Made by a program: the position numbers and the translations under genes. From Stutzerimonas stutzeri (lineage in GTDB: Bacteria; Pseudomonadota; Gammaproteobacteria; Pseudomonadales; Pseudomonadaceae), in contig CP077641.1 in the NCBI GenBank assembly GCA_019056435.1, positions 1,674,001 to 1,738,000 on the forward strand: DNA of 64,000 nucleotides, given 5' to 3'. Positions 40,583 to 50,391 of the stretch are shown here, piece by piece; within the stretch, counting starts at the first letter, position 1, and every line of letters starts with the position of its first letter. The notes under the pieces were generated by a model, which worked only from the letters and a program-made list of their open reading frames with translations, was not told the DNA's origin and did not search any database.

Positions 40583-41884
40583 GTGCCTCGTCTGAACCCT
40601 GCACGCTTGAGCCATTTCTATGCGCCCTTGGCCTTGCTGGTCGGCGGGCTGGTGGCTGCGCGCCAGACGAGCCTGAACGAGTTCTTCACCTCCCTGTTCA
40701 ACGTCTTGCCGACCGTCCTGCTATTGCTTGGCGGTGCGTTCTGCATCGCCTATGCGCGGATCCGCGAAGTATTCCTTCTGGTCGTCGTCTACCTCGTCTA
40801 TTTTCTGCTCGACACGCAGGTCGACCATTACCGCCTGACCGGTGCGCTGCTACCGAGCGCGGCGTTGACCTTTCACCTGTGTAGCCTGCTGTTGCCAGCG
40901 TTGTACGGGCTGTTTGCCTTGTGGCAGGAGCGCACGCATCTGTTGCAGGATGGCTTGGCGCGGCTGGCGGTGCTGTTCGCCGTGGCGGTGTCGACCGTCG
41001 CGCTGGCGCGGCGCTTTCCCGATTCGATGCTGGACTGGCTCACTGAGGTCCGCTGGCCGGCCTTGCAGGCGGACTGGTTGCAGCTCATTCAACTCGCCTA
41101 CCCGATATTCTTGCTGGTCCTGTCGGGGTTGATCGTCCAGTACGCGCGCCGGCCGCGTCCGGTACACGCCGCGCACGGCGTTGCGCTGATCGGGCTGCTG
41201 CTGATGCTGCCCCAGGTATTCAGTCGGCCGGGTGCGCTCAATATCCTGGCCAGCTTGATGATGCTTGCGCTGGTCATCGCCATTGCGCAGGAGGCCTATC
41301 AGATGGCCTTCAGGGACGAGCTGACCGGGCTGCCCGGCCGCCGGGCCTTGAACGAGCGCCTTCAACGCCTCGGACGGCAATATGTGATCGCCATGGTCGA
41401 TGTGGATCGCTTCAAGGCCTTCAACGATACACATGGCCATGACGTAGGCGATGAGGTTTTGCGCCTGGTGGCGAGCCGCCTGCGCAAAGTGGGTGGCGGC
41501 GGGCGGGCTTATCGTTACGGGGGAGAGGAATTCGCGCTGGTGTTCCCTGGGCGCGACCTCGAGCATTGCCTGCCTTATCTGGAGGCGGTGCGGGAAGCGG
41601 TAGCGGGCTACCCACTGCAACTGCGCGACCGATCGAGCCGGCCGAAGGATTCCGCGCAGGGCCGGCAACGGCGTGGTGAAAACGCAACCCAGGCAGTTTC
41701 GGTAACCGTCAGCATTGGTGTCGCGGAACGTCTGGCCACGCAACGCAACCCGGAAGAGGTCATCAAGCAGGCCGATCAGGCGCTCTACAACGCAAAGGGC
41801 GCCGGGCGGAACTGCGTCCGCTGTCATGGCGAGAACCGCCGCGGTGCCGTGCGCACGACCAAGCGCCCTGCTGCCGACAGCTAG
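40583..41884 (+). CDS. Membrane-bound diguanylate cyclase (GGEEF)
   Basis: Makes cyclic di-GMP. 433 residues: about seven hydrophobic helices over residues 15-240 (APLALLVGGLVAAR, VLPTVLLLLGGAFCIAYARI, VFLLVVVYLVYFLLDT, GVALIGLLLMLPQVF, LASLMMLALVIAIAQEAYQM), then FRDELTGLPGRRALNERLQR and the active-site YGGEEFALVF, an active-type variant. MVDVDRFKAFNDTHGHDVGD holds the metal and substrate contacts. The RxxD inhibitory site expected five residues before GGEEF is absent (sequence GGGGRAYRYGGEEF), so product feedback is probably lost. Start is GTG with GGAG 7 bases upstream; the frame extends further up but only into the terminator. A low-complexity insert (SSRPKDSAQGRQRRGENATQ) sits before the final strand. 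Confidence 0.87.
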   Translation: MPRLNPARLSHFYAPLALLVGGLVAARQTSLNEFFTSLFNVLPTVLLLLGGAFCIAYARIREVFLLVVVYLVYFLLDTQVDHYRLTGALLPSAALTFHLCSLLLPALYGLFALWQERTHLLQDGLARLAVLFAVAVSTVALARRFPDSMLDWLTEVRWPALQADWLQLIQLAYPIFLLVLSGLIVQYARRPRPVHAAHGVALIGLLLMLPQVFSRPGALNILASLMMLALVIAIAQEAYQMAFRDELTGLPGRRALNERLQRLGRQYVIAMVDVDRFKAFNDTHGHDVGDEVLRLVASRLRKVGGGGRAYRYGGEEFALVFPGRDLEHCLPYLEAVREAVAGYPLQLRDRSSRPKDSAQGRQRRGENATQAVSVTVSIGVAERLATQRNPEEVIKQADQALYNAKGAGRNCVRCHGENRRGAVRTTKRPAADS

Positions 41885-41983
41885 CGCTTATGGCCGCGCA
41901 TTCAGCGGCTGCAATGTCATTGGCGCACTCGTCTTCCGGGCAGTAGCGTGGAACGGTATCCACGGACGTCCCGGAGAAATGAC

Positions 41984-43773
41984 ATGCCCGAGTACAAGGC
42001 ACCCCTGCGCGACATGCGCTTCCTGATCGACGAAGTCTTCGATTTCACCAATAGCTACGCCACGATCGGAGCGGACGATGCCACGCCGGACATGGTCAAT
42101 GCCATTCTCGAGGAGGGCGCCAAGTTCTGCGAGCAGGTACTGGCGCCGCTCAATCGTAGCGGCGACGAAGAGGGATGCCACTACGAAGACACCGTGGTTA
42201 CCACGCCCAAGGGCTTCAAGGAAGCCTTCGCCCAGTACGCCGAAGGGGGTGGATGGGCCTGGCGTCGGATCCGGCCTACGGTGGGCAGGGTCTGCCGCAC
42301 TCGCTCGGGCTAGTCATCGGCGAGATGGTCGGCTCGGCCAACACTTCGTTCGGCATGTACCCAGGCCTGACCCACGGCGCCATGGCGGCAATCAGCGCAC
42401 ATGGCAGCGAAGCGCAGAAGCAGACCTACCTTACCAAGATGACCGAAGGCCGCTGGACCGGCACCATGTGCCTGACCGAGCCGCACTGCGGCACCGACCT
42501 CGGCATCATCAAAACCCGCGCCGTGCCGCAGGCCGACGGCAGCTACGCTGTCAGCGGTACCAAGATTTTCATCTCCGCCGGCGAGCACGACCTGAGCGAG
42601 AACATCGTGCACCTGGTGTTGGCCAAACTGCCCGACGCGCCCGCCGGCACCAAAGGCATCTCGCTGTTCATCGTGCCGAAGTTCCTGCCGGCCGGCGACG
42701 GCATCGGTGAGCGCAATGGCGTCAGCTGCGGCTCGATCGAGCACAAGATGGGCATCAAGGCTTCGGCGACCTGCGTGATGAACTTCGACGAGGCCAAGGG
42801 CTTTCTCATCGGCGAGGTGAACAAGGGGCTGAACTGCATGTTCACCATGATGAATCACGCCCGCCTGGGCACCGGCATGCAGGGCCTGTGTAACGGCGAG
42901 GCCAGCTATCAGGGTGCGGTCAAATACGCCAACGAACGCTTGCAGATGCGCTCGCTTACCGGCGTCAAGGCGCCGGACAAGCCCGCCGACCCGATCATCG
43001 TTCACCCCGACGTGCGGCGCATGCTACTGACGATGAAGGCTTTCAACGAAGGCAATCGCGCGTTGGCCTATTTCACCGCGCAGTTGCTCGATCAGTTGCA
43101 TAGCCCGGATGAGAGTAAGCGACAGGAGGCCGAGGGGCTGCTCGCTTTCCTCACACCGATCTGCAAGGCCTTCATGACCGAGACCGGCGTCGAGGTCACC
43201 AACCACGGCATGCAGGTCTTCGGTGGGCATGGTTACATCCGCGAGTGGGGCATGGAGCAGCTGGTGCGTGACGCACGCATCGCGCCGATCTACGAAGGAA
43301 CCAACGGCATCCAGGCGCTTGACCTGCTCGGGCGCAAGGTCCTTGGCAGCCAGGGCAAGCTGATGCTGGCGTTCACCAAGCAGGTGCACCGGTTCTGCGA
43401 GGCGAACACGGGACATGCCGACTTCGCCTCGCAGATCGCTGAGCTGGCGCGGCTGAACAAGCAGCTGGGCGAGGTGACCGCACGCATTGGCATGGCTGCG
43501 ATGAAGAACCCGGATGAAGTCGGCGCCGCGGCGCTCGACTACCTGATGTACTGCGGCTATTTCATCCTTGGCTATTTCTGGTTGCGCATGGCCATGGTTG
43601 CTCGGGAAAAGATTGAACAGGGCGCCAGTGAGCGGGGTTTCTACGAAGCCAAGCTGGCCACCTGCGACTTCTACTTCAAGCGCCTGCTGCCGCGCACGGC
43701 CGCGCACCTGGCCGCCATCGAGGCAGGCAGCGAAAGCCTGATGAAGCTTCCGGCCGAGCATTTCAGTGCCTGA
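41984..43773 (+). CDS. Acyl-CoA dehydrogenase, FadE-type (second of three; apparent frameshift)
   Basis: About 596 residues with one G restored in the run at 42245-42249, which rejoins FAQYAEGG to WMGLASDPAYGGQGLPHSLG. Start MPEYKAPLRDMRFLIDEVFD with GGAG upstream. [60 protein letters not shown] and catalytic [20 protein letters not shown]. Very close to the first copy in both halves, so this is a tandem duplication interrupted by the diguanylate cyclase gene. The difference in chain-length preference between such neighbours in PAO1 (PA0506-PA0508) suggests specialised substrates here too, which the sequence does not prove. Confidence 0.87.
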
Positions 43774-43836
43774 TCCGCGAGCGTCGTGAGCGCGGCCAGC
43801 AAAGACATTGGGGCTGCGGCCCGGATGCTGCTGCGT

Positions 43837-43866
43837 AAAAAAGCGGGTTCGTCTAGGCGAGCCCGC
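43837..43866 (-). terminator. Terminator-like hairpin read on the minus strand
   Basis: GCGGGCTCG...CGAACCCGC followed by TTTTTT on the minus strand (plus strand shows AAAAAA before the stem). No minus-strand gene ends here, so it may protect the second dehydrogenase from antisense reading, or serve as a weak bidirectional stop. The rest of 43774-44066 holds no recognised gene. Confidence 0.5.
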
Positions 43867-44066
43867 TCGCTCACCGTTCTGTCTTGCTTGGTTGGCTCGC
43901 CGCGTTTTCACATGCCGGGACGGCTGGGCTCTTTTCACCGGCAATGGCTGCTCGTCGGTAGAACCGATCGGTCAAAAACAGACGCTTCGGCCCTCTAGAG
44001 GTGTCGGCTAGACTCGCTGACAAGCAAGCGGCCACACCGGCCGGTAACAGTCCCAGCGAGGTTTCC

Positions 44067-45845
44067 ATGGCTGACTACAAGGCACCCCTTCGCGACATGC
44101 GGTTCGTCCTCAACGAAGTGTTCGACGCCCCGAGCCACTGGCGCGCCATGCCAGCGCTGGCCGAGGTGGTTGACGCCGAGACTGCCGAGGCGATCCTCGA
44201 AGAAGCCGGCAAGATCACTGCCGGTACCATCGCACCTCTGAACCGAAGCGGTGACGAGGAAGGTTGCCGCTGGCAGGACGGCTCGGTGACCACCCCGGCT
44301 GGCTATCCCGAGGCCTACAAGTTGTACGCGGAGGGCGGCTGGGTCGGCGTCGGTGGCGACCCGGCCTACGGCGGCATGGGCATGCCCAAGGCGATCTCGG
44401 CGCAGGTCGAGGAAATGATGAACTCGGCGAGCCTGGCTTTCGGGCTCTATCCGATGCTCACCTCCGGCGCCTGCCTGTCCATCTATGCGCACGCCAGCGA
44501 GGCGCTGAAGCAGAAATATCTGCCGAACATGTACGCGGGCCTTTGGGCTGGTTCCATGTGCCTGACCGAGCCGCATGCCGGTACCGACCTGGGCATCATT
44601 CGCACCAAGGCCGAACCGCAGGCCGATGGCTCCTACAAGATCAGTGGCACCAAGATCTTCATCACCGGCGGTGAGCACGATCTGACCGAAAACATCATCC
44701 ACCTGGTGCTGGCCAAACTGCCAGACGCGCCGGCCGGTTCCAAGGGCATTTCGCTGTTCCTGGTGCCGAAGGTGATGGTCAACGACGACGGCTCGCTCGG
44801 TTCGCGCAATACCCTGTCCTGTGGCTCGATCGAGCACAAGATGGGTATTCAGGCCTCGGCCACCTGCGTGATGAATTTCGACGGCGCCACCGGCTGGATG
44901 GTGGGTGAGCCGAACAAAGGCCTCGCCGCGATGTTCACCATGATGAACTACGAGCGTCTGGGCGTCGGCATCCAAGGCTTGTCCACTGGCGAGCGCTCCT
45001 ACCAGAGTGCCGTCGAATATGCCCGCGAGCGTATCCAAAGCCGCGCGCCGACCGGCCCGGTTGCGCAGGACAAGGCCGCCGACCCCATCATCGTGCATCC
45101 GGACGTGCGCCGTATGCTGCTCACGATGAAGGCCCTCAACGAGGGCGGGCGGGCCTTTTCGACCTATGTCGCGATGCAGCTCGACACGGCCAAGTTCAGC
45201 GAGGACGCCGAAGCCCGCCAGCGCGCCGAAGCGCTGGTCGCGCTGCTCACGCCTGTAGCCAAGGCCTTTCTGACCGATGTGGGGCTCGAGTCCACCATTC
45301 ATGGCCAGCAGGTCTTCGGTGGGCATGGCTTCATCCGCGAGTGGGGGCAGGAGCAGTTGGTCCGCGATTGCCGGATTACCCAGATATATGAAGGTACCAA
45401 TGGCATCCAGGCGCTGGATCTGCTCGGTCGCAAGGTCGTGGGCAGCGGCGGCGACCTGTACCGTATCTTCTCCGACGAGATCGTCGGCTTCTGCCGCGAT
45501 GCCGGCGCGGAGATGGGGGAGTTCACCGCCCCGTTGGTAAAGGCGCTCGAGCTTCTGGATGAACTCACTGCACACGTGCTCGAGAGCGCAAAGCGTAACC
45601 CCAACGAGATAGGTGCTGCCTCGGTCGAGTATCTGCACGCGTTCGGCTACACCGCCTATGCCTACATGTGGGCCAGAATGGCGGCAGCTGCGCTGGGTAA
45701 GGACGGCGAGCACGACTTCTACGCAAGCAAGCTGGGCACGGCGCGGTTCTACTTTGCACGCCTGTTACCACGTATCCATTCGCTGGCCGCGTCCGTGAAA
45801 GCGGGCAGCGAGTCGCTCTATTTGCTGGAGGCGAATCAGTTCTGA
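44067..45845 (+). CDS. Acyl-CoA dehydrogenase, FadE-type (third of three, intact)
   Basis: 592 residues, no frame defect. MADYKAPLRDMRFVLNEVFD, GSMCLTEPHAGTDLGIIRTK (Ala where the other two have Cys), KISGTKIFITGGEHDLTENI, GWMVGEPNKGLAAMFTMMNY and catalytic [20 protein letters not shown]. More diverged from copies one and two than they are from each other: a different N-terminal linker (SHWRAMPALAEVVDAETAEA) and a rewritten C-terminal helical domain (LDELTAHVLESAKRNPNEIG). ATG with GAGG upstream. No PsrA-type motif was found before it. Confidence 0.9.
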   Translation: MADYKAPLRDMRFVLNEVFDAPSHWRAMPALAEVVDAETAEAILEEAGKITAGTIAPLNRSGDEEGCRWQDGSVTTPAGYPEAYKLYAEGGWVGVGGDPAYGGMGMPKAISAQVEEMMNSASLAFGLYPMLTSGACLSIYAHASEALKQKYLPNMYAGLWAGSMCLTEPHAGTDLGIIRTKAEPQADGSYKISGTKIFITGGEHDLTENIIHLVLAKLPDAPAGSKGISLFLVPKVMVNDDGSLGSRNTLSCGSIEHKMGIQASATCVMNFDGATGWMVGEPNKGLAAMFTMMNYERLGVGIQGLSTGERSYQSAVEYARERIQSRAPTGPVAQDKAADPIIVHPDVRRMLLTMKALNEGGRAFSTYVAMQLDTAKFSEDAEARQRAEALVALLTPVAKAFLTDVGLESTIHGQQVFGGHGFIREWGQEQLVRDCRITQIYEGTNGIQALDLLGRKVVGSGGDLYRIFSDEIVGFCRDAGAEMGEFTAPLVKALELLDELTAHVLESAKRNPNEIGAASVEYLHAFGYTAYAYMWARMAAAALGKDGEHDFYASKLGTARFYFARLLPRIHSLAASVKAGSESLYLLEANQF

Positions 45846-45861
45846 TGACTTAATGCATGAG

Positions 45862-45903
45862 GGCACATTGAAATTAATTCGCCAGTCTGCGGAACAATGT
45901 GCC
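45862..45903. repeat. Inverted repeat after the third dehydrogenase
   Basis: GGCACATTG (45862-45870) and CAATGTGCC (45895-45903) are perfect 9-bp arms around 24 bases. With no T-run it is a weak candidate for a transcript end. Between it and the GacA box lies the extra half site CAATTGCTTACA (45939-45950). Confidence 0.45.
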
Positions 45904-45974
45904 ATCACGCTTGGTCATAATCCGGCCTGCACTATGGTCAATTGCTTACAAAGCTTAATCATGGATGGTTGGTT

Positions 45975-45992
45975 TGTAAGCAATTGCTTACA
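45975..45992. promoter_or_regulatory. GacA upstream activating sequence
   Basis: TGTAAGCAATTGCTTACA is a perfect 18-bp palindrome and matches exactly the published GacA box TGTAAG-N6-CTTACA found upstream of rsmX, rsmY and rsmZ. A candidate -10 (TAGTCT) is at 46037-46042, giving a start near 46049, at the usual distance from the box. Confidence 0.88.
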
Positions 45993-46048
45993 TGGCGCGG
46001 TGCAGTTGGCTACTACAGGTTCCCAAGACCTCTGAGTAGTCTGCTAAC

Positions 46049-46176
46049 CAGGACAGAGCGTAAGGAAGCGAAGTCGAATAACAGGGAATGCTCAGGGGAA
46101 CGACGCCAGGATGGCGTACGTCACGGATGTCAGGATTCAGTCTGCAAAGGCCCCGCTTCGGCGGGGTTTTCTTTTT
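46049..46176 (+). ncRNA. Rsm-family regulatory small RNA (RsmY/RsmZ type)
   Basis: About 128 nt RNA that titrates RsmA/CsrA proteins. The unit contains seven GGA triplets (CCAGGAC, AAGGAAG, AGGGAATG, AGGGGAAC, CCAGGATGG, ACGGATG, CAGGATT), the binding motif of RsmA. One is displayed in the loop of a perfect hairpin, ACGCC-AGGAT-GGCGT (46103-46117). A Rho-independent terminator closes it (CCCCGC-TTCG-GCGGGG-TTTTCTTTTT, 46151-46176). A GacA box lies about 65 bases before the start, and there is no open reading frame. Start position is inferred from the -10 and box spacing. Which of rsmX, rsmY or rsmZ it is cannot be settled from sequence alone. The 115 bases to msrA hold nothing else. Confidence 0.85.
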
Positions 46177-46291
46177 GGGGCATAAGTGCCGGCGAGGAGG
46201 GCGGACGGCATTAAGTGACTGGCCTTAAGCGCGCCGAAGCCCGTGGGCCCCGGCGCGGCATTTCAAGCCGGCATACAGACGCCGGTTCCAC

Positions 46292-46908
46292 CTAGCCCGC
46301 AATAGCCCCGGGGTTCTTCGCAAGGTATTGCTGATGGTAGGCCTCGGCGTAATAGAACGTCGGCGCCTCGTCTATTTCAGTGGTGATCTGACCGAATCCC
46401 TGTTCGTTCAGGGCTGTCTGGAAGGTCGTCTCGCTTTCCCTGGCCTGTTGCAGCTGCTCTTCGTTCAGGCAGTAGATCGCCGAGCGGTACTGGGTGCCGG
46501 TGTCGTTGCCCTGCCGCATACCCTGAGTTGGGTTGTGCGCTTCCCAGAAGAGCTTGAGCAAGGCGGCATAGCTGATCCGCTGCGGGTCGAAAACGACCAG
46601 GACCGCTTCGGTATGCCCGGTCAGCCCCGAGCACACTTCTTCATAGGTGGGGTTCGGCGTGTAGCCGCCGATGTATCCCGCTGCGGTGGTCCAAACGCCT
46701 GGCTGCTCCCAGAATCGTCGCTCCGCACCCCAGAAGCAGCCCATGGCAAAAATGGCCTGCTGCAGGTGAGCCGGAAACGGTGGCTGCAATGGATGACCAT
46801 TGACGAAGTGCGCTTCGGGCACCGGCACCGGGGTGGCGCGCCCGGCAGCGCCTGGTTCTGGTCGGGCAGCGCCTGCTTGTGAACGAGAATTTGCGAACGC
46901 AACGTCAT
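46292..46908 (-). CDS. msrA: Peptide methionine sulfoxide reductase MsrA (apparent frameshift)
   Basis: Repairs methionine-S-sulfoxide in proteins. About 205 residues. ATG start [20 protein letters not shown]; one C is missing near 46838-46841, after QALPG, and the frame resumes [20 protein letters not shown]. The catalytic GCFWG is in [20 protein letters not shown]; then [32 protein letters not shown] and [16 protein letters not shown]. The resolving Cys found near the C-terminus in some members is not evident (end: [20 protein letters not shown]). Downstream of and same strand as dipA, as in PAO1 (PA5018/PA5017). Confidence 0.92.
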
Positions 46909-47012
46909 GGGTATTCCTCGAACCGAAAGTCATAAGGCTGCCTGGAAGCCTAGGACAACGGCGCAAGAAACCAAAGCGCTTTTCGGTAAGTGGTGATGTG
47001 AGCGGTCGCCAG

Positions 47013-49687
47013 TCAGACCCAGCGGGGGTAGCGGCCAAGGCTGGCAAGCAGGAGGTTGCCTGGAATGGGCCGATCGAACAGGTAGCCCTGACCGATATCG
47101 CAGCGATGCTGGCGCAGGAAAGCGAGTTGCTCCGGGGTTTCGACTCCCTCGGCCACGACTTTGAGTCGCAGATTGCGGGCCATGGCGATGACGGCGGAGG
47201 TGATCTCCATGTCGTCCTGATTGTCGGGAATGTCCTTGATGAAGCTGCGGTCGATCTTGATGACGTCGATCGGGAATTTTTTCAGATAGCTGAGCGAGGA
47301 ATAGCCGGTGCCGAAGTCGTCCATGGCCAGGGTAACCCCCAGGGCCTTCAGGCCGTTCAGCTGTTGTCGGGTTTCGTCGGTGGCGTCGAGCAGCAGACTC
47401 TCGGTGAGTTCCAGCTCCAGCATTTCGGGCGGTAGGCGCTCTTCCTCCAGCACGCGAGCGATCGATTCGACCAGCTCGGGGTCGGAAAACTGCTTCGGTG
47501 AAAGGTTTATCGCCATGCGAGGCGTGCCATGGCCCAGCGCCGAAAGCTGCATGCTCATGCGGCAGGCCTCACGAGCCACCCACTTGCCGATCGGGATGAT
47601 CAGCCCGGTTTCCTCGGCGACGCTGATGAACTGATCCGGGCGGATCATGCCCTTTCCGGGTGACGCCAGCGCAGCAGCGCCTCGAGGCCTTGCAGACGGC
47701 CTGTCCGCAGGCAGAGCTTGGGTTGATAGAAGATCTCCAGCTCGTTCTGCACCAGGGCGCGGCGCAGGTTGTTTTCCACGAACAGCTTGTAGTTTGCCTC
47801 GGCGTGTAGCGCCTCGGTGAACACCTGGACCTGGTTCTTGCCGTTGGCCTTGGCCTTGTGCAAAAGCCTGGCCGGCATGCTTCATCAGGGTTTCCGGGTC
47901 ACGCCCATGCAGCGGCGCGCAGGCCAGGCCCAGCGAGGCGCTGACGGTGATCAGCTGCTTGTCGACGAACAACGGCTTGTCGAGGATGCGCAGGACCTGG
48001 TTCGCAAGACGATGGCCTTCTTCGAGGTCCATGTCGTCGAGCAGCAGGGCGAATTCGTTGCTGGCGAAGCGCGCCAGAACGCTGTCGCGGTTGAGGCTGT
48101 TGCGCAGCCGTCGGGCCAGACTGGTCAGCAGCTTGTCGCCGGTCTGGTGTCCGAGGCTGTCGTTGATACGCTTGAAGTTGTCGATGTCCACCAGCAACAG
48201 GCAGAGCTTCGGGCTGGCGCTGCGTGCGAAGCGTTCTTCTATGCTGCGTATGAAGAAGGGGCGGTTACCAAGGTTGGTCAGGTTGTCGGTGTAGGCCAGC
48301 CGTTCGATGTGTTGCTGCGCGAGCTTGCTGTGGGTGATGTCTTCGTAGATGCCGATGTAGTGCGTGAGTTCACCGGTTTCACCAAACACCTTGAGATCGA
48401 CAGCTGCCCCCAGTACGGCTCGAGGTTCTTGCGCCGGCTGCGGAACTCGCCTTGCCAGCTGTTGCTGTTCACCAGTGCCGAGGAGGTATCGAACAACAGT
48501 TCACTGAGGTTTTCCAGGGCCGTCAGCTCTGCCAACCGCCGTCCGCGAACCTCCTCGGCCGTGAACTGCGTGATGGAGGTGAAACTCGGGTTCACATAGT
48601 CCACCACGCCGTCTCGGTCGACGAGTATGAAGGCGCTGGCACTCTGTTCCACGGCGCGTTGGAACAGGTGCAGGGTATGGGTGGCGCTCAGCCGCTGCTG
48701 GTTGGCGAGCACCTGGGCGTACTGGTCAGCCAGCTCGCCGGCGAATGCGACCTCGTCGGTATGCCAGGCACGTGCACAGCCCGAATGTTCCAGGCAGAGC
48801 ACGCCGATCACTTCGCCGCCGACGCGAATGGTGGCGTCGAGTATCGAGGTGATCCCGCGCGGCTTGAAAAATGGCTCCACCAGCTCCTGAGTGCGAGGGT
48901 CGTCGACGACATTGGGGACATCGATGGCGCGGCTGCTGTGGATGGCGTCCAGGTAGCGGGGGCAGACCGACATATCGAGCGCGTCGGGGTATTCGTGACT
49001 GTTGGTATCGCGCCGGTAGGCGGCGATGGCTTGCAGATGACTGCCGTTGACGTGCCAGATCGCGGCCCGAGCGATGCCGTAAGCTTCGCTTGCCGCCCGG
49101 GTGATCAACTGTGCCGCCTCGAGCTGGGGATTCGGCGAACTGTAGCGGTGCCGCGCGAGCCGGACGATCAGGCTCTGCTGGGCACGGGAGCGGATCAGGT
49201 GCTCGAGGTGTTCGTCCTGAGCTTGCTGGTAGAACTCCAAAGACGATCTAAGCTTTGCATTCTCCGTCTCGAGTGCCGGCGAGGCCGTAGGTCCGTGTGG
49301 TTCGACAATCAGATAGCCGCGCACCACTTCGCGACCGTATTGCTGGACGAGCTCACCAATTTCGAGCAGATCCAGCGTACCGCTCGCGGCATGGACGCAA
49401 TAGCGAACCGAGTAGTGTCCACGGTCGGCCAATTGCGCCTGGATGACGTCATGCAGGTGTAGTCGTGCCTGCGGCTCCATCAGGCTCGCATAGGGAGAAT
49501 CGATGAGGGAACACAATTCATGGGCCGGTTGGCCGAGGTAGCGTTCGCAGGCAGGATCGAGGAAGAGCAGGGCCCAGCTGGATTCGTTCAGGCGCTCGAA
49601 GCGCAGCATGCCGAGCCTGGAAGGCACTGGCAACTGCGTCACAACCTCGGTCGCCAGGCGGCTGGCGGCATCGGTATGTATTTTCAT
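47013..49687 (-). CDS. dipA: c-di-GMP phosphodiesterase DipA (PAS-GAF-PAS-GGDEF-EAL; three apparent frameshifts)
   Basis: Degrades cyclic di-GMP; in P. aeruginosa DipA drives biofilm dispersion. About 890 residues. Order: PAS-like ([20 protein letters not shown]), GAF ([40 protein letters not shown]), PAS ([20 protein letters not shown]), degenerate GGDEF with ASNEF in place of GGDEF ([15 protein letters not shown]), and EAL with [65 protein letters not shown] and [15 protein letters not shown] intact. Frame breaks: one base lost near 48391-48394, one T gained at 47862-47865, one lost at 47653-47655; the last two compensate. Identity rests on domain order and on neighbours msrA and aceF, as in PAO1. 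Confidence 0.88.
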
Positions 49688-49797
49688 CGAGCGGTTTGCT
49701 TCCAGTATGCTGCGGGAATTGCTCTGTCGGTCCCTATCTAGGCGTGTTTCTCGGCAGAGCGATGGCTAAATAACATTAATTATCGCAAGGGTGCATC

Positions 49798-50325
49798 ATG
49801 CAGCAGGGACTGACAAGCCGGCTACTGAACTTCCTGATGATCTCGGCGCTAGTTGTTGCAACCGGGCCGCTGAGAGCCGCTGAAACCAACACCCTTGGCT
49901 CCGACGAACCAGCCCGATACCTGGCCGAATTGAAGTCGCTCTACCTGACCGGCGACGAGCGCCAGGCCTTGCTGGCGCATGCCAACGCGCTGCTAAAGAC
50001 TTACGGCTTGCGCGCGTCCTACCAGGTTGGCCAACCAGATCCACACGACCTGGACTACCGCCTCGACGTCGGCGACCCTGGCGAGTTGCGCATACGCGAG
50101 GAGCGCCGCGATGCCTCAGGTAACCTGGCCGTCCGAAATCGCAGCCTCAGCGTCTTCGGCCTCGATCCCTACTTGCAATACCGATGCCCGACTCAGGGCG
50201 TCGTCTGCACTTTCGGCAATACGCCGGGCGGCGAGCCCTGGCTGACGATCCTGCGTGATCCGCAGGGTGCCGAGGAGCTGGCCAAGGCCTTGTCCTTCCT
50301 GCTTCGCAATTTGCAGAAGGGCTGA
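49798..50325 (+). CDS. Secreted hypothetical protein
   Basis: 175 residues with a clear signal peptide (MQQGLTSRLLNFLMISALVV, cleavage likely after GPLRA, before AETN), so periplasmic. The mature part is helical at first (YLAELKSLYLTGDERQALLA) and then beta-rich (LDYRLDVGDPGELRIREERR; YLQYRCPTQGVVCTFGNTPG), with two cysteines about 7 apart that could form a disulfide. I do not recognise a domain. Divergent from dipA (110-base gap) and convergent with aceF, separated from it by a bidirectional terminator. Confidence 0.75.
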   Translation: MQQGLTSRLLNFLMISALVVATGPLRAAETNTLGSDEPARYLAELKSLYLTGDERQALLAHANALLKTYGLRASYQVGQPDPHDLDYRLDVGDPGELRIREERRDASGNLAVRNRSLSVFGLDPYLQYRCPTQGVVCTFGNTPGGEPWLTILRDPQGAEELAKALSFLLRNLQKG

Positions 50326-50347
50326 ACGACAAGGTATCGGACCCGAA

Positions 50348-50381
50348 CATGAAAAAACCCGCCGAGGCGGGTTTTTTCATG
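50348..50381. terminator. Bidirectional Rho-independent terminator
   Basis: A 34-base palindrome with CATG ends, AAAAAACCCGCC pairing to GGCGGGTTTTTT; T-runs on both strands. It serves both the secreted hypothetical gene and aceF. Confidence 0.92.
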
Positions 50382-50391
50382 GGTCAACGAC

